Shown piece after piece: positions 51,090 through 59,892 of a stretch of 64,000 nt of DNA. The DNA comes from an uncultured Alphaproteobacteria bacterium (GTDB lineage: Bacteria > Pseudomonadota > Alphaproteobacteria > CAAHEQ01 > UBA3637). Every line of letters starts with the position of its first letter. Position 1 is the first letter of the stretch. The position numbers and the translations under genes were made by a program. The notes beneath the pieces were generated by a model, which saw only the letters and a program-made list of their open reading frames with translations, was not told where the DNA came from and made no database searches. The stretch spans positions 1 through 64,000 of the forward strand of contig CASEYR010000004.1 in NCBI GenBank assembly GCA_949292205.1, written 5' to 3'.

Positions 51090-51680
51090 TTAATGGGATT
51101 TTGATTGAATATTTAAGGGAAGTAAATGAACTGAGTGCGTATTTATAATTGTATGAATAGCCCTAATTACTTCTCTATCATTTGAATAAAGGATCCCCTT
51201 TCCTCCAACTTTTTGCCAGGAAATAATGTTTTTTTTCATATCATCAATCAAAAAAGAATCAACCATAGGATCCACAAAATACTTCTTACTGAGTGGTGTC
51301 ACAATAATTTTAGAAGAATCCCGAATTCCTCGAATATTCTGACGAATCCAATTCTCCTTAATTGTTTTTACCCTATCAAAACGAGTTGCATATTCTGGGG
51401 AGGGGCAAAAACCACTTAAAAAATGCACTTCATCAAAATGTTGTGCGCAATAATTATACAGAAAAGATGCATTTTTTGTAGGTTTCATCGTTTTCCAAAA
51501 ATCATCCACACAGTCACAGAAATAAAATAACTTCTGCTGACTAACTTTTTCAGAGCTTGTTAATTCACGATCCGGTCTATCCTTAAAAATATGACTATCC
51601 ACATGGCACATTTCGCGTGCTTGTCTGGAAAAATCAGCTAAAACGCCATCTACATCAAGAAAGCATACTCTTTTCTTCAT
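51090..51680 (-). CDS. HAD-family phosphatase (5'-nucleotidase-like)
   Basis: A 196-residue HAD hydrolase with the nucleophile motif FLDVDGVLADF (Asp8, Asp10) at the N-terminus; VHFLSGF and LSKKYFVDPMVDSFLIDD supply the later motifs. The small size and motif style resemble deoxyribonucleotidase-type HADs. It is the last gene of the operon that starts with argS; the upstream SDR ends 4 nt before its ATG. In a biosynthetic setting it could remove a phosphate added by the kinase of the operon; that is inference. Confidence 0.75.
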   Translation of the reverse strand: MKKRVCFLDVDGVLADFSRQAREMCHVDSHIFKDRPDRELTSSEKVSQQKLFYFCDCVDDFWKTMKPTKNASFLYNYCAQHFDEVHFLSGFCPSPEYATRFDRVKTIKENWIRQNIRGIRDSSKIIVTPLSKKYFVDPMVDSFLIDDMKKNIISWQKVGGKGILYSNDREVIRAIHTIINTHSVHLLPLNIQSKSH

Positions 51681-51684
51681 TATT

Positions 51685-52482
51685 TTAATTATCTATTGAA
51701 TAACCTGGATATTTAATAGATATTCCTCCATCAATATTTATAACTTGACCATTTATATAATCGCTTTCCCCCGATAATAAAAATTCAATTAATTTATTGA
51801 TTTCCATAAAGTTTGCCAATCTCTTATTTGGAATAGAACTCAACTCATTTTTAGTATTCTTTTTAACTTTATATTTATCGAATCCTTTAACTTCCGCTTG
51901 ACTTCCGTAAATATCTACATCCCCATTTATACCGGCCAAACGAATTGTATTACAAATAATTCCTTTATCAGCAAATTCACAAACAACATTTCTAGAAAAT
52001 GCCTCCAAAGCAGCTTTAGAGGCTGAGTACGCTGCACTTTTATGTGAGCCGTATATTGATAAAAGAGAGGAAATATTAACAATATGCAATGGTTGCTCAG
52101 CCAAAATATTTTTCTGAACCAACTTTTTTGTTAAATAAGCAGTTCCTAAATAATTGACGTTCATAATATTTTTCATATTTTCATATGAAAGAGTTGTAAT
52201 ATCGTCTATATTGTCACAGGCAGCACAGTTAATTAATCCGGAAATACCAATATCATTTATTTTTTCAACAAAATCCTCTATCGATTCCTGTTTATTTAAA
52301 TCAAGTACCAATATTTGAAAGTTATTCTCACATTTTTTCAAATGATTAGCTATCAATGGAACATGTTCTGCTTTTTGAACCGTCAATATCATTCTGTAAT
52401 TCCGTTCAAGTAGGAAACTGGCCAATTGCCCCCCAACATTACCTGCCACACCTGTTAGAATAATATATTTTTTATTCATCAT
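51685..52482 (-). CDS. Short-chain dehydrogenase/reductase
   Basis: A 265-residue classical SDR: cofactor motif LTGVAGNVGGQLASFLLE at the N-terminus, NAA-type strand (GLINCAACDN), catalytic Ser in IVNISSLLSIYG and YSASKAA with the Tyr/Lys pair. The end (GQVINIDGGIS) is canonical. Likely an NAD(P)H-dependent ketone or alcohol converting enzyme. Its ATG overlaps the stop of the upstream ligase (ATGA), so it is translationally coupled. Confidence 0.88.
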   Translation of the reverse strand: MMNKKYIILTGVAGNVGGQLASFLLERNYRMILTVQKAEHVPLIANHLKKCENNFQILVLDLNKQESIEDFVEKINDIGISGLINCAACDNIDDITTLSYENMKNIMNVNYLGTAYLTKKLVQKNILAEQPLHIVNISSLLSIYGSHKSAAYSASKAALEAFSRNVVCEFADKGIICNTIRLAGINGDVDIYGSQAEVKGFDKYKVKKNTKNELSSIPNKRLANFMEINKLIEFLLSGESDYINGQVINIDGGISIKYPGYSIDN

Positions 52483-53645
52483 TTTTTCCTTTTTAATTTT
52501 AGAGAATGAAGTAATCCTGAAACATGATCAACAAAAACTGAATCCATCGGAATACTCAATGCATCAGATACTTTCTGTTTAAACTGTTCCTCATAAGACA
52601 GTAATTCTGGATCAAAGAGACGAATATTAACTGTTTTGTTTACCAAATGTTGCACAAGAGCACATTTAAAACCTAATATGTCAGCGATAATTTCCAAAGT
52701 ATCCTTTGGATAGAACCCATTTATTGAAACATCAGAAGAACGTCCAACCAACACTAAACGACCATCTGCATCAAATCGACCAATATCTGTCGTCAAATAA
52801 CAGCTAGATGATTCGTCAATAAATTTTCCATCTAAATCAACATGACGCCCTATATTTGGAGAAAATATTTTAACCATAGGCTTATTTTCTACTGTTTCAA
52901 GCTCAACATGAATTGAATTGTCTACAGGATATCCAACTGTACCTAATGATTTTTTTGATGCTTCTTGATCGAAATGTGTAAGTGAGGCAGTCTCTGTTAA
53001 ACCATATCCCTCATGTAGATCAAATCCTTTTTCTCTGAACATTTTAATTGCTTTGGTACTTAATGGGGCTCCTCCAGAATCAATTAAAATATTCCCATTT
53101 GCTTCAAATTGTTTCTGAGAAAGTATGTCTAAGATAATTGGATTTGCAAGAATAACTGTTTTATCATATTTATTAGCATTTATTCTAATAAAATCACACA
53201 AATCAGCGGGGGGTAAATATCGATATTGAGCGTTATTTCGATTTGCATTCAATATGCCGGCAACAAAACTAAAATTATACGAAGTTGGCATAGAGGAGAG
53301 GATAATGGAATTATTCGTTATATTATATATTTTTTTATACCAATCCAACGTGTAATCTATTTTGAATTTTTCAAATGCAAAAATTCTAGGAGCTTCTGTA
53401 CTGCCGCTTGTCATCATACCTATATAAAAATCATCACTTTTAGTTTGAATTGATGGAACAAATAAGCTTGTACAGTTGTCTGTATAGACCAATCTCAAAT
53501 CTGTTTTATTCTCACTAGATGGGAGTAAAATAAGTTTTTTATTCAAAGATAGAATTTTTAATGCTACAGATGCAAATGTGTTCTGATCTGTTGCTGTCAA
53601 ATAAAATAAGGGGTACTGTTGGATTACTTGTTCAAATTCTGTCAT
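52479..53645 (-). CDS. Compact adenylate-forming (ANL) ligase
   Basis: A 388-residue acyl/aryl/amino-acid adenylating enzyme. Motifs: MMTSGSTEAPRIF (P-loop-like core motif with Glu-Ala in place of Gly-x), LHEGYGLTETASL, and the hinge TTDIGRFDADGRLVLVGRSS. It is shorter than usual ANL ligases (500+ residues): the N-terminal domain is reduced and the C-terminal ~85 residues are compact, so substrate and partner use may be unusual. The start at 53645 follows GAGGAG, 2 nt after the asnB-like stop. No carrier-protein gene is found in the window. Confidence 0.82.
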   Translation of the reverse strand: MTEFEQVIQQYPLFYLTATDQNTFASVALKILSLNKKLILLPSSENKTDLRLVYTDNCTSLFVPSIQTKSDDFYIGMMTSGSTEAPRIFAFEKFKIDYTLDWYKKIYNITNNSIILSSMPTSYNFSFVAGILNANRNNAQYRYLPPADLCDFIRINANKYDKTVILANPIILDILSQKQFEANGNILIDSGGAPLSTKAIKMFREKGFDLHEGYGLTETASLTHFDQEASKKSLGTVGYPVDNSIHVELETVENKPMVKIFSPNIGRHVDLDGKFIDESSSCYLTTDIGRFDADGRLVLVGRSSDVSINGFYPKDTLEIIADILGFKCALVQHLVNKTVNIRLFDPELLSYEEQFKQKVSDALSIPMDSVFVDHVSGLLHSLKLKRKK

Positions 53646-53647
53646 TC

Positions 53648-55393
53648 TCACTCCTCAAAGTTGAAAGTTAATAAAAACTGGTAAATAGCTGCAATTTTCC
53701 AATATAAATCTGAAGGTAAGGCATTATTTTGATTTTTTAAATCCTCCCACAGGTAAGAACTAAAAATTTTGTTCATATAATAAGAATGTGAAATTTTATC
53801 ACTATTGTCATATAAGTATTTCATGATAATCGCATTATAATTTTGCGAAGGGTTAACAAAAGCCTGTTTGCGCCGATTAACAATACCTTCAGGTAAATAT
53901 TCTTTCGCGATTTCTTTAATAATGGATTTTTCTATATTGTTTTCAATTTTTTTATTCCCAGGAAGAGAAAAAGCCATTTCTACAAATTTATAGTCTGTAA
54001 ATGGAACTCTGCATTCCACTGAATTTGCCATTGACATTCTATCTTCTTGCATCAAATTATTCTGTAAATATGTTTTTACCGCCCAAAAAGCAATCGCATT
54101 TAGATGATCTGACAGGTCTGCTTTTTGATAAAAATTTTCTAAACATTTATCCGCCGTATCCAGTAAAAACCTTTCTGATGCAAAATGACTATTATACAGT
54201 TTGTCATTAATTAAATAGTTTTTTAATTGGTAATCCTTTATAAATTTAGGAGTTAAGTTTTGTTGCTGATAATACGGGAAATCATAATAATACCCCAACC
54301 ATACTTCATCAGAGCCCTGACCATTAATAACTATCCTATAACAATTTTGAGCAGCAAATGCATAATTACGGTACATTGAAAAATACACTTTATCCCAGAT
54401 AACCTCTTCCATATGATATGTAGCCTTTTCTAAAAATGGAACAGAAATATCGTCATGAGATACATGAACTGTATTATGGATAATATTTGGATATTTTTTG
54501 ACCACTTCTTGAGCATACTGAAAATCTATATTATTTTCATTTTTATCATATTGAATCGTCATAGAAAAAACAGGTTGCTTGGAATTTTTTGCAACTAAAG
54601 CTGTTAATAATGAACTATCCAACCCTCCAGATAAAAGGGTTGCGCTTTTTGCCACTCCCTGTAGGCGAGATAAAGTTGCTTTTTCTAGCCGACTTAATAT
54701 CTCATCTTTTGAAATATTTTCAGAAATTTGATTTAACGGTGTCCAATATTCACATTTTTTAAAGCCATTTTGTGAAAACTCAATATATTCCCCTGGGTTC
54801 ACATGATAGATATCTTTAAAATAGGTTTCACACTTACTATCCCAAAACCATAGGTATAAGTCTCTAAAAATCTTGTCAATATTAGGTTCTTTAACAATTC
54901 CATAAGGTATTAATCCCTTTACTTCTGATGAAAAATAGATTTTATCATCACAGATTTTATATACCAACTGTTTCACACCTAATCTATCCCTGATCAAAAA
55001 AAGTTTATTTAATCTCTTATCATAAATGGCTAAGGCAAAATCACCCTCTATGTACGATAAAAAATCAATACCAAATTTATCGTATAAAAAAGAAATCACA
55101 TGGGCATCTATAAAAGAATCAGGCATATTGAATTGAAAAATAAGTGATTTATAATTGTAAATTTCCCCATTTAAAGCAATGACAGAATTACTTGTTTCTA
55201 CGGGTTGATTAGAGCGTTCAGAAAAATCCAAAATAGACAATTTTGTATGACCTAGGGCAATATGACAATTTAAATATACTCCTGAAAAGTCTGGGCCTCT
55301 GTGCTTTATTTTATTGAGCCCATTTTTTGTTTGCTCTATTAATTTTTCATTTAGAGGTGCATTAGTATCAAAAATACCCACGATACCACACAT
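53648..55393 (-). CDS. asnB: Asparagine synthase (glutamine-hydrolysing) family
   Basis: A 581-residue two-domain amidotransferase. The N-terminal MCGIVGIFD begins with the nucleophile Cys2 of class II glutaminases (HRGPD and GHTKLSILD follow). The synthase domain has the PP-loop SATLLSGGLDSSLLTAL near residue 250 and DRMSMANSVECRVPF. Such enzymes adenylate a carboxylate and make it an amide; in secondary metabolism they also close rings or make other amides. The Shine-Dalgarno AAAGGAGGTAAG is formed by the last codons of the dehydrogenase gene. Confidence 0.93.
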   Translation of the reverse strand: MCGIVGIFDTNAPLNEKLIEQTKNGLNKIKHRGPDFSGVYLNCHIALGHTKLSILDFSERSNQPVETSNSVIALNGEIYNYKSLIFQFNMPDSFIDAHVISFLYDKFGIDFLSYIEGDFALAIYDKRLNKLFLIRDRLGVKQLVYKICDDKIYFSSEVKGLIPYGIVKEPNIDKIFRDLYLWFWDSKCETYFKDIYHVNPGEYIEFSQNGFKKCEYWTPLNQISENISKDEILSRLEKATLSRLQGVAKSATLLSGGLDSSLLTALVAKNSKQPVFSMTIQYDKNENNIDFQYAQEVVKKYPNIIHNTVHVSHDDISVPFLEKATYHMEEVIWDKVYFSMYRNYAFAAQNCYRIVINGQGSDEVWLGYYYDFPYYQQQNLTPKFIKDYQLKNYLINDKLYNSHFASERFLLDTADKCLENFYQKADLSDHLNAIAFWAVKTYLQNNLMQEDRMSMANSVECRVPFTDYKFVEMAFSLPGNKKIENNIEKSIIKEIAKEYLPEGIVNRRKQAFVNPSQNYNAIIMKYLYDNSDKISHSYYMNKIFSSYLWEDLKNQNNALPSDLYWKIAAIYQFLLTFNFEE

Positions 55394-55394
55394 A

Positions 55395-56417
55395 TTACTT
55401 ACCTCCTTTCAATTTTGAATGTACATAGTCAAGGGCTATATCTAAAACGGAGTGGCTATTTTCTTTTGATTTGTTTAAAAATGAAATCGTTTTATCATAT
55501 ATGATTCCAACTCGCCTATATACATATTCTGGACAATAATTTTCACCCTCACAATCAACATCAATAACACCGCCAGCATTACATAAAAAATCAGGAATGT
55601 AAACAATATTTTTGTCGTAAAGTACTTGCGCTAATGAGGGATTTTCTAATTGATTATTAGCTCCTCCTGCAATGAGTTTCACTTTTAAATCTTGAATATT
55701 ATCCTTTGTGATAGAGTTCCCCAAAGCGCATGGGGACAAAATATCGATTGTCCCTCTATAAACAATATCTGGAGTACATGCAATACATCCCAATTCATCA
55801 ACACTTTTTTGAACTATATCGGGTTGTATATCATATACAAATACATTGGCTTGTTCTGAACGTAATAATTTTACAAAACTATATCCAACTTTTCCTAATC
55901 CCTGTACAAAAACATTTATCCCTTTCAAATTAGGAGTTTTAAATATAACGGAAGAAGCCGCTTTAATAGCCTGGTATACACCAAAAGATGTTGCAGGTAT
56001 TTGTTGCCCCTTATAAAAAACTCCTCGAGCAAATTTTGTGTATTGTCTTAAAAAGTCCATATCCTTAACTGTTGTATTAACGTCATCTGCCGTATAGTAC
56101 TCTCCATTAATATAATTGAGAACATCCGCAAATTCCCTAAAAATTTCATTTCTCGATTTTTGATGGTTCCATTGATAAATAAGGGCTTTTCCACCACCAA
56201 ATGGTAAATCGACAACAGCATTTTTATATGTCATTGCTTTTGCCAATCGAGCAACGTGGTGAAGGGCCTCTTTTTCATCTAAAAATTCAAGCATCCTACA
56301 ACCGCCCAATGCAGGCCCCAAGGTCACATCATCAATAACGACAAATAGCCTCACATTTTCAGAAGTATATGAAATTGCCTTATAAAAATTATCATTTTGA
56401 ATAACTTTCAATACCAT
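55395..56417 (-). CDS. Leucine/phenylalanine/valine-type amino-acid dehydrogenase
   Basis: About 340 residues from the ATG at 56417, which has GGAG 6 nt upstream; an ATG 3 nt earlier is equally possible. Family motifs: DDVTLGPALGGCRML, AKAMTYKNAVVDLPFGGGKA with substrate and catalytic Lys, and the NAD site VFVQGLGKVGY. The first N-terminal residues are typical of leucine dehydrogenase (short form, no hexamer tail of GDH). The reaction is reversible oxidative deamination of a branched or aromatic amino acid. The start overlaps the end of the kinase gene by about 26 nt. Confidence 0.88.
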   Translation of the reverse strand: MVLKVIQNDNFYKAISYTSENVRLFVVIDDVTLGPALGGCRMLEFLDEKEALHHVARLAKAMTYKNAVVDLPFGGGKALIYQWNHQKSRNEIFREFADVLNYINGEYYTADDVNTTVKDMDFLRQYTKFARGVFYKGQQIPATSFGVYQAIKAASSVIFKTPNLKGINVFVQGLGKVGYSFVKLLRSEQANVFVYDIQPDIVQKSVDELGCIACTPDIVYRGTIDILSPCALGNSITKDNIQDLKVKLIAGGANNQLENPSLAQVLYDKNIVYIPDFLCNAGGVIDVDCEGENYCPEYVYRRVGIIYDKTISFLNKSKENSHSVLDIALDYVHSKLKGGK

Positions 56418-57297
56418 CATCTTCTCCACTATGTGTTTTAGTTTGATTAAAAGTTAATTCAAATAAATCAAATAATGTTTTCAGTGTATCAGCTTCCTTA
56501 TCACAATCCTTTTGAAGTGTGTTTTTTAATGTGTTCAGACGCAATAATATATCCTCTTTGTTCAAAAGAATACCATTTCTTTCCTTATGTAGAGTTTCAA
56601 CAACGCCCTTTTTAAAGTCAATTAATTCTGGCAATGAATCTCGGATTTTTCCTCTCTTGCAGAACTTAAAGGAATCAGCCAATGAGTCCCTTTCGATACA
56701 GTTAAGTGTACGTTCGAATCCTTCATTTGCTAAAGCATGGAAAGAAGCATCTATAAAATGGAGAGCATCCGCTTCATTTAACAGTTGTTCCTCATAACGT
56801 TCTACGGCACTCAAAAGGCTTATTATCAAAGGAACCACCAATACATACACGCCAATATGATAATTTTGTTCTTTTGCGTTTTTTATGACAAAGTTACAGA
56901 TAAAGTCGGTATCTCTTAACGTTCCAACATAAATAACGTTTTTCCCTTTTTCAAAGGCATTCACAAGAATATCTTCTTCCAAATCAAATAAAAAGCTATT
57001 TGTTAAGATAATAAAGTCTTTGCGATACTGTTTAACCTTATCATAGTCGGGATGATAACGACGATAGTTATCAATATCGACAACAACAAATTTTTCATCC
57101 GGATAATCCTGAAAAATTCTCTGAATAAGAGCTGTTTTCCCTGAACCCGGTTGACCTGAAGCAAAAATTAGTTTTGGATTTGATGAATTTGGAACTGAAT
57201 CAACGTGTTCTAGAACAATTTTTTCCAAACGAGCTTGGTATTCCTGGCCACGTTTTTTTCTTGTAACAGAAAAAAGTTCCTTTAATTCATCATTCAT
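56392..57297 (-). CDS. Zeta-toxin-like P-loop kinase
   Basis: A 301-residue kinase with Walker A GQPGSGKT at residues 48-55, the zeta-type block VVVDIDNYRRYHPDYDK (Asp74/76, Arg79-80, His82) and the VGTLRDTDF segment near 124-131, matching zeta toxins' substrate Arg loop. Zeta toxins phosphorylate UDP-GlcNAc; relatives phosphorylate antibiotics and other small molecules. No epsilon antitoxin gene is present; instead it overlaps argS by 8 nt and the dehydrogenase by ~26 nt, which argues for an enzyme in a pathway rather than a toxin. Confidence 0.8.
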   Translation of the reverse strand: MNDELKELFSVTRKKRGQEYQARLEKIVLEHVDSVPNSSNPKLIFASGQPGSGKTALIQRIFQDYPDEKFVVVDIDNYRRYHPDYDKVKQYRKDFIILTNSFLFDLEEDILVNAFEKGKNVIYVGTLRDTDFICNFVIKNAKEQNYHIGVYVLVVPLIISLLSAVERYEEQLLNEADALHFIDASFHALANEGFERTLNCIERDSLADSFKFCKRGKIRDSLPELIDFKKGVVETLHKERNGILLNKEDILLRLNTLKNTLQKDCDKEADTLKTLFDLFELTFNQTKTHSGEDDGIESYSK

Positions 57298-59104
57298 ATT
57301 GCCTCATTTTTGCTTGGAGTATTTTTTTTTCTACCCCTTTATCTAGAACGTATTCCATCTTTTTCTGAGGAGTTACCCCCAGTGTTTTAAGGCCATTAGA
57401 CAGGGTATTCTGTACAGCACGAATTAAAACCATATTACGTTCGGTGGCAGGACGGTTCGCTTTATCCACAAAACGCACACCAGCCTTAGCACCCATTGTC
57501 CATAAAGAGTGGAATTCTTTCGACAATTCTTCCAAGTATGACACAATCAAATGAGGTGCTCTTGATTGACCCGCGGCTTCAACAACTGCCGGATAGGCCG
57601 CGACTGTTCGGACCAGATTTCGTTCAGCTTCATTTGCTCCTTTGAGGAAGGAAGTCTTAGAAGCATCGATTTTATCTGCAGAATCCCCAAAAGTTTCCTT
57701 ATATGAGCGCATAACAGAATTAGAACGTGCAAAAGCGTATTGGATGTAAAAGACAGGGTTATCTTTTGTTTTTTCTTTTGCTTTTGACAAATCAAAATTC
57801 ATTTGTGTATTAGCACTCTTTGTTAACATGGAAAGTCTGAAGGCATCCGCATTGATTTCCTGTAAAATATCAGAGGAAAGAACAAAGTTACCAGCTCTCT
57901 TAGACATTCTGAAGGGTTTCCCATCCTTTTCCAAATTAACGATCTGGCATAAATCCGCCTCTAAATCAACTTGGCCATCTGTGACCGCATGAATGGCTGA
58001 TTGCATACGCTTAACATAACCGCCATGATCCGCTCCCCAAACGTCAATTTGTTTTTTAAATCCTCTTTTAAATTTGTCATAATGGTACGCAATATCTGAG
58101 GCAAAATAAGTTGTTGTTCCATCAGAACGCGCAATCACACGATCGGAATCATCCCCAAATTCTTTTGATTTGAATAAAAGTTGTGGTTTACTTTCCCATT
58201 CTTCCGTCTCTGTTTCACCTTGAGGTTTATCCAAAATACCTTGGTACAAGAGGCCTTTCTTTTGCATTAAGGCAAGAACCTTTTCCAAATTCTTGTTTTC
58301 AATTAAGGATTTTTCTGACGTGTAAACATCAAATGTAATTCCTAAATCCTTCAGGTTGCTTTTAATTAAATCCATCATTGAAGAAATAGCAAAAGCCTTT
58401 AAATAAGCTTCACGTTCTTCTTTCGGGGCTTTTAACCACTTATCACCATCTTGTTCTCTCAACTTTTGGGCAACTGGGAGTAAGTAATCACCAGGATATT
58501 GTCCTTCCGGCATTTTTTCCCCTTTATGACGACCAAAAAGTTCTTCATAACGCCAGAAAAGTGAATTACCTAAAACACCCACTTGATGTCCATAATCGTT
58601 GATATAATATTCGGTTGTGACATCATAGCCATTTTTCTTTAATAAACGGGAAAGGACATCCCCAAAAATAGCACCTCTTGTATGGCCCACATGCAAAGGT
58701 CCTGTCGGATTTGCAGATAAGAATTCTACATTTACCTTTTCGCCTTCTCCAATTTTAGAATCACCGTAGTGATCGCCTTCTGTAATGGCAGATCTTAATG
58801 CCTTTTCCCAAACTTCATCAGACAATTTGACATTAATGAAACCAGGGCCCGCGATGGTCACATCCGACATTTCAGAACGTTTTTTTAAGGCATCAGAAAT
58901 TGTAAGTGCCAACATCCTGGGATTTGTTCTAAACTGACGAGCAATAAACATTGCCGCATTTGTCGCATAATCCCCGAAATTTCGGTTGGCTGGAACCTCT
59001 ACCTTTATACTTGAAAGCCAATCCCCTTCAGGAAGTTTCCCTTCCTTCTGTAATTGCGCTAGTGTTTCTTGTATAACAGAACCCATTTCTGATTGTAAAT
59101 TCAT
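57290..59104 (-). CDS. argS: Arginyl-tRNA synthetase
   Basis: A 604-residue class I aminoacyl-tRNA synthetase that charges tRNA-Arg. The N-terminal tRNA D-loop-binding domain (1-~115) leads to the HIGH-like HVGHTRG motif (ANPTGPLHVGHTRGAIFGD), with KMSK seen as FRMSKRAGN near residue 400, and a DALR anticodon-binding domain from about 470. AAGGAGG precedes the ATG. It stands inside the mobile island as first gene of a seven-gene overlapping operon, away from any normal argS neighbours, and has a C-terminal extension of about 20 residues (EKKILQAKMRQYE). It may be a second, inhibitor-resistant copy. Confidence 0.93.
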   Translation of the reverse strand: MNLQSEMGSVIQETLAQLQKEGKLPEGDWLSSIKVEVPANRNFGDYATNAAMFIARQFRTNPRMLALTISDALKKRSEMSDVTIAGPGFINVKLSDEVWEKALRSAITEGDHYGDSKIGEGEKVNVEFLSANPTGPLHVGHTRGAIFGDVLSRLLKKNGYDVTTEYYINDYGHQVGVLGNSLFWRYEELFGRHKGEKMPEGQYPGDYLLPVAQKLREQDGDKWLKAPKEEREAYLKAFAISSMMDLIKSNLKDLGITFDVYTSEKSLIENKNLEKVLALMQKKGLLYQGILDKPQGETETEEWESKPQLLFKSKEFGDDSDRVIARSDGTTTYFASDIAYHYDKFKRGFKKQIDVWGADHGGYVKRMQSAIHAVTDGQVDLEADLCQIVNLEKDGKPFRMSKRAGNFVLSSDILQEINADAFRLSMLTKSANTQMNFDLSKAKEKTKDNPVFYIQYAFARSNSVMRSYKETFGDSADKIDASKTSFLKGANEAERNLVRTVAAYPAVVEAAGQSRAPHLIVSYLEELSKEFHSLWTMGAKAGVRFVDKANRPATERNMVLIRAVQNTLSNGLKTLGVTPQKKMEYVLDKGVEKKILQAKMRQYE

Positions 59105-59137
59105 ACAAAAGCCTCCTTAATTCATGAGCTGGCCCAT

Positions 59138-59166
59138 ATTATACCATGAAAATGGAAAAAAGTCAA
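59138..59166 (-). promoter_or_regulatory. Promoter of the argS operon
   Basis: Minus strand TTGACT (59166-59161), 17 nt, TATAAT (59143-59138). A near-consensus promoter with a short leader before argS. Confidence 0.8.
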
Positions 59167-59254
59167 CAAAAGTTTATTAATATTGATATGTTCATTCAAA
59201 TCTCACTTGAATTTTATGAGGATTCTTGTTAATCTATTCAGTAGGAGGGATCTT

Positions 59255-59400
59255 ATGGCTTATATAGTTAAAATTGGAAATGATATTCATACTGCGGATA
59301 TTGATGCTTATTACCCATCACTTGGATTTGGACTCTATAACGCTAAAGATTGGGAAAAAGTACGTGAACGATCAACCTTCATCGTTCAGGTTTTGGATAG
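59255..59400 (+). pseudogene. Truncated small ORF, broken at the junction near 59400
   Basis: MAYIVKIGNDIHTADIDAYY and on, from an ATG with TAGGAGGG upstream, reads sensibly for about 48 residues up to STFIVQVLD, then continues into what is antisense of a methyltransferase gene and stops at 59470. The natural C-terminus has therefore been lost by a rearrangement. Family not recognised. Confidence 0.55.
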
Positions 59401-59591
59401 ATACATTTCACTTGCCCAGCATAAAATGGTAGCAATGCCTTTAATGCTTCTAAATTATCACCTTGGATAATCATATTTTCAGTGTTTTTATCTCCATATC
59501 CAAGTTCAGATACTTCCTCTAATAGTTTATAGGGAGTTTTGGCCGCAGTTTTTAACGCTTCTTCACGTCCTAACCAATTCAATATAGGCAT
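59400..59591 (-). pseudogene. Broken type III (Mod) DNA methyltransferase, N-terminal piece
   Basis: From the ATG at 59591: MPILNWLGREEALKTAAKTP, VSELGYGDKNTENMIIQGDN, and ALKALLPFYAGQVKCIY. This is the well-known N-terminus of type III-like site-specific methyltransferases, where IDPPYNT with the catalytic DPPY normally follows KCIY. Here homology ends right at KCIY, after which six unrelated residues lead to a stop. Only about 65 of ~600 residues remain; no Res gene is present. The break joins it tail-to-tail to the truncated plus-strand ORF. Confidence 0.8.
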
Positions 59592-59714
59592 AGTTTAGTG
59601 TTCCTTTTATACATTTGATACATATATGTGAATTTTAGCAAAAAGTGTGTGATAAGGCAACATTTTTTTATTGGGGAAGGAAAAGTTTTTCATTTCAATT
59701 AATTGGAAAGATTT

Positions 59715-59750
59715 TAACCTAATTCCCGGATGGAACTAGGTTAATTTTTT
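59715..59750 (+). terminator. Intrinsic terminator before module 2
   Basis: AACCTAATTCC (59715-59725) pairs with GGAACTAGGTT (59731-59741), with a CGGAT loop and one mismatch, followed by AA and seven T. It lies 152 nt before the module 2 start and shields it from upstream transcription or acts as an attenuator. Confidence 0.7.
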
Positions 59751-59756
59751 TCAGGA

Positions 59757-59801
59757 ATGTCAGTTAATGTCATGTTGTGTCGTTTTATGACGTTTTATGT
59801 C
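59757..59801 (+). repeat. Five TGTCA-type repeats at exact 10-bp spacing
   Basis: TGTCA (59757), TGTCA (59767), TGTCG (59777), TGACG (59787), TGTCA (59797): a strict 10-bp period puts all on one DNA face. It stands 92 nt before the module 2 start codon. Such arrays are typical of iterons or cooperative operator sites. Confidence 0.7.
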
Positions 59802-59892
59802 AAATATTAAAGGGGGTTCATAACTGATAAACTAGTGCTTGTCAGCCGGGCGAGTGGTTCGAACGGTAAAAATTAAAACGAAAGGAAATAAA

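Noticed and set aside
51090-59104. Calling the operon an NRPS/PKS cluster
   Set aside because: No carrier protein, condensation, ketosynthase or phosphopantetheinyl transferase gene is visible; only the looser term small-molecule pathway is supported.
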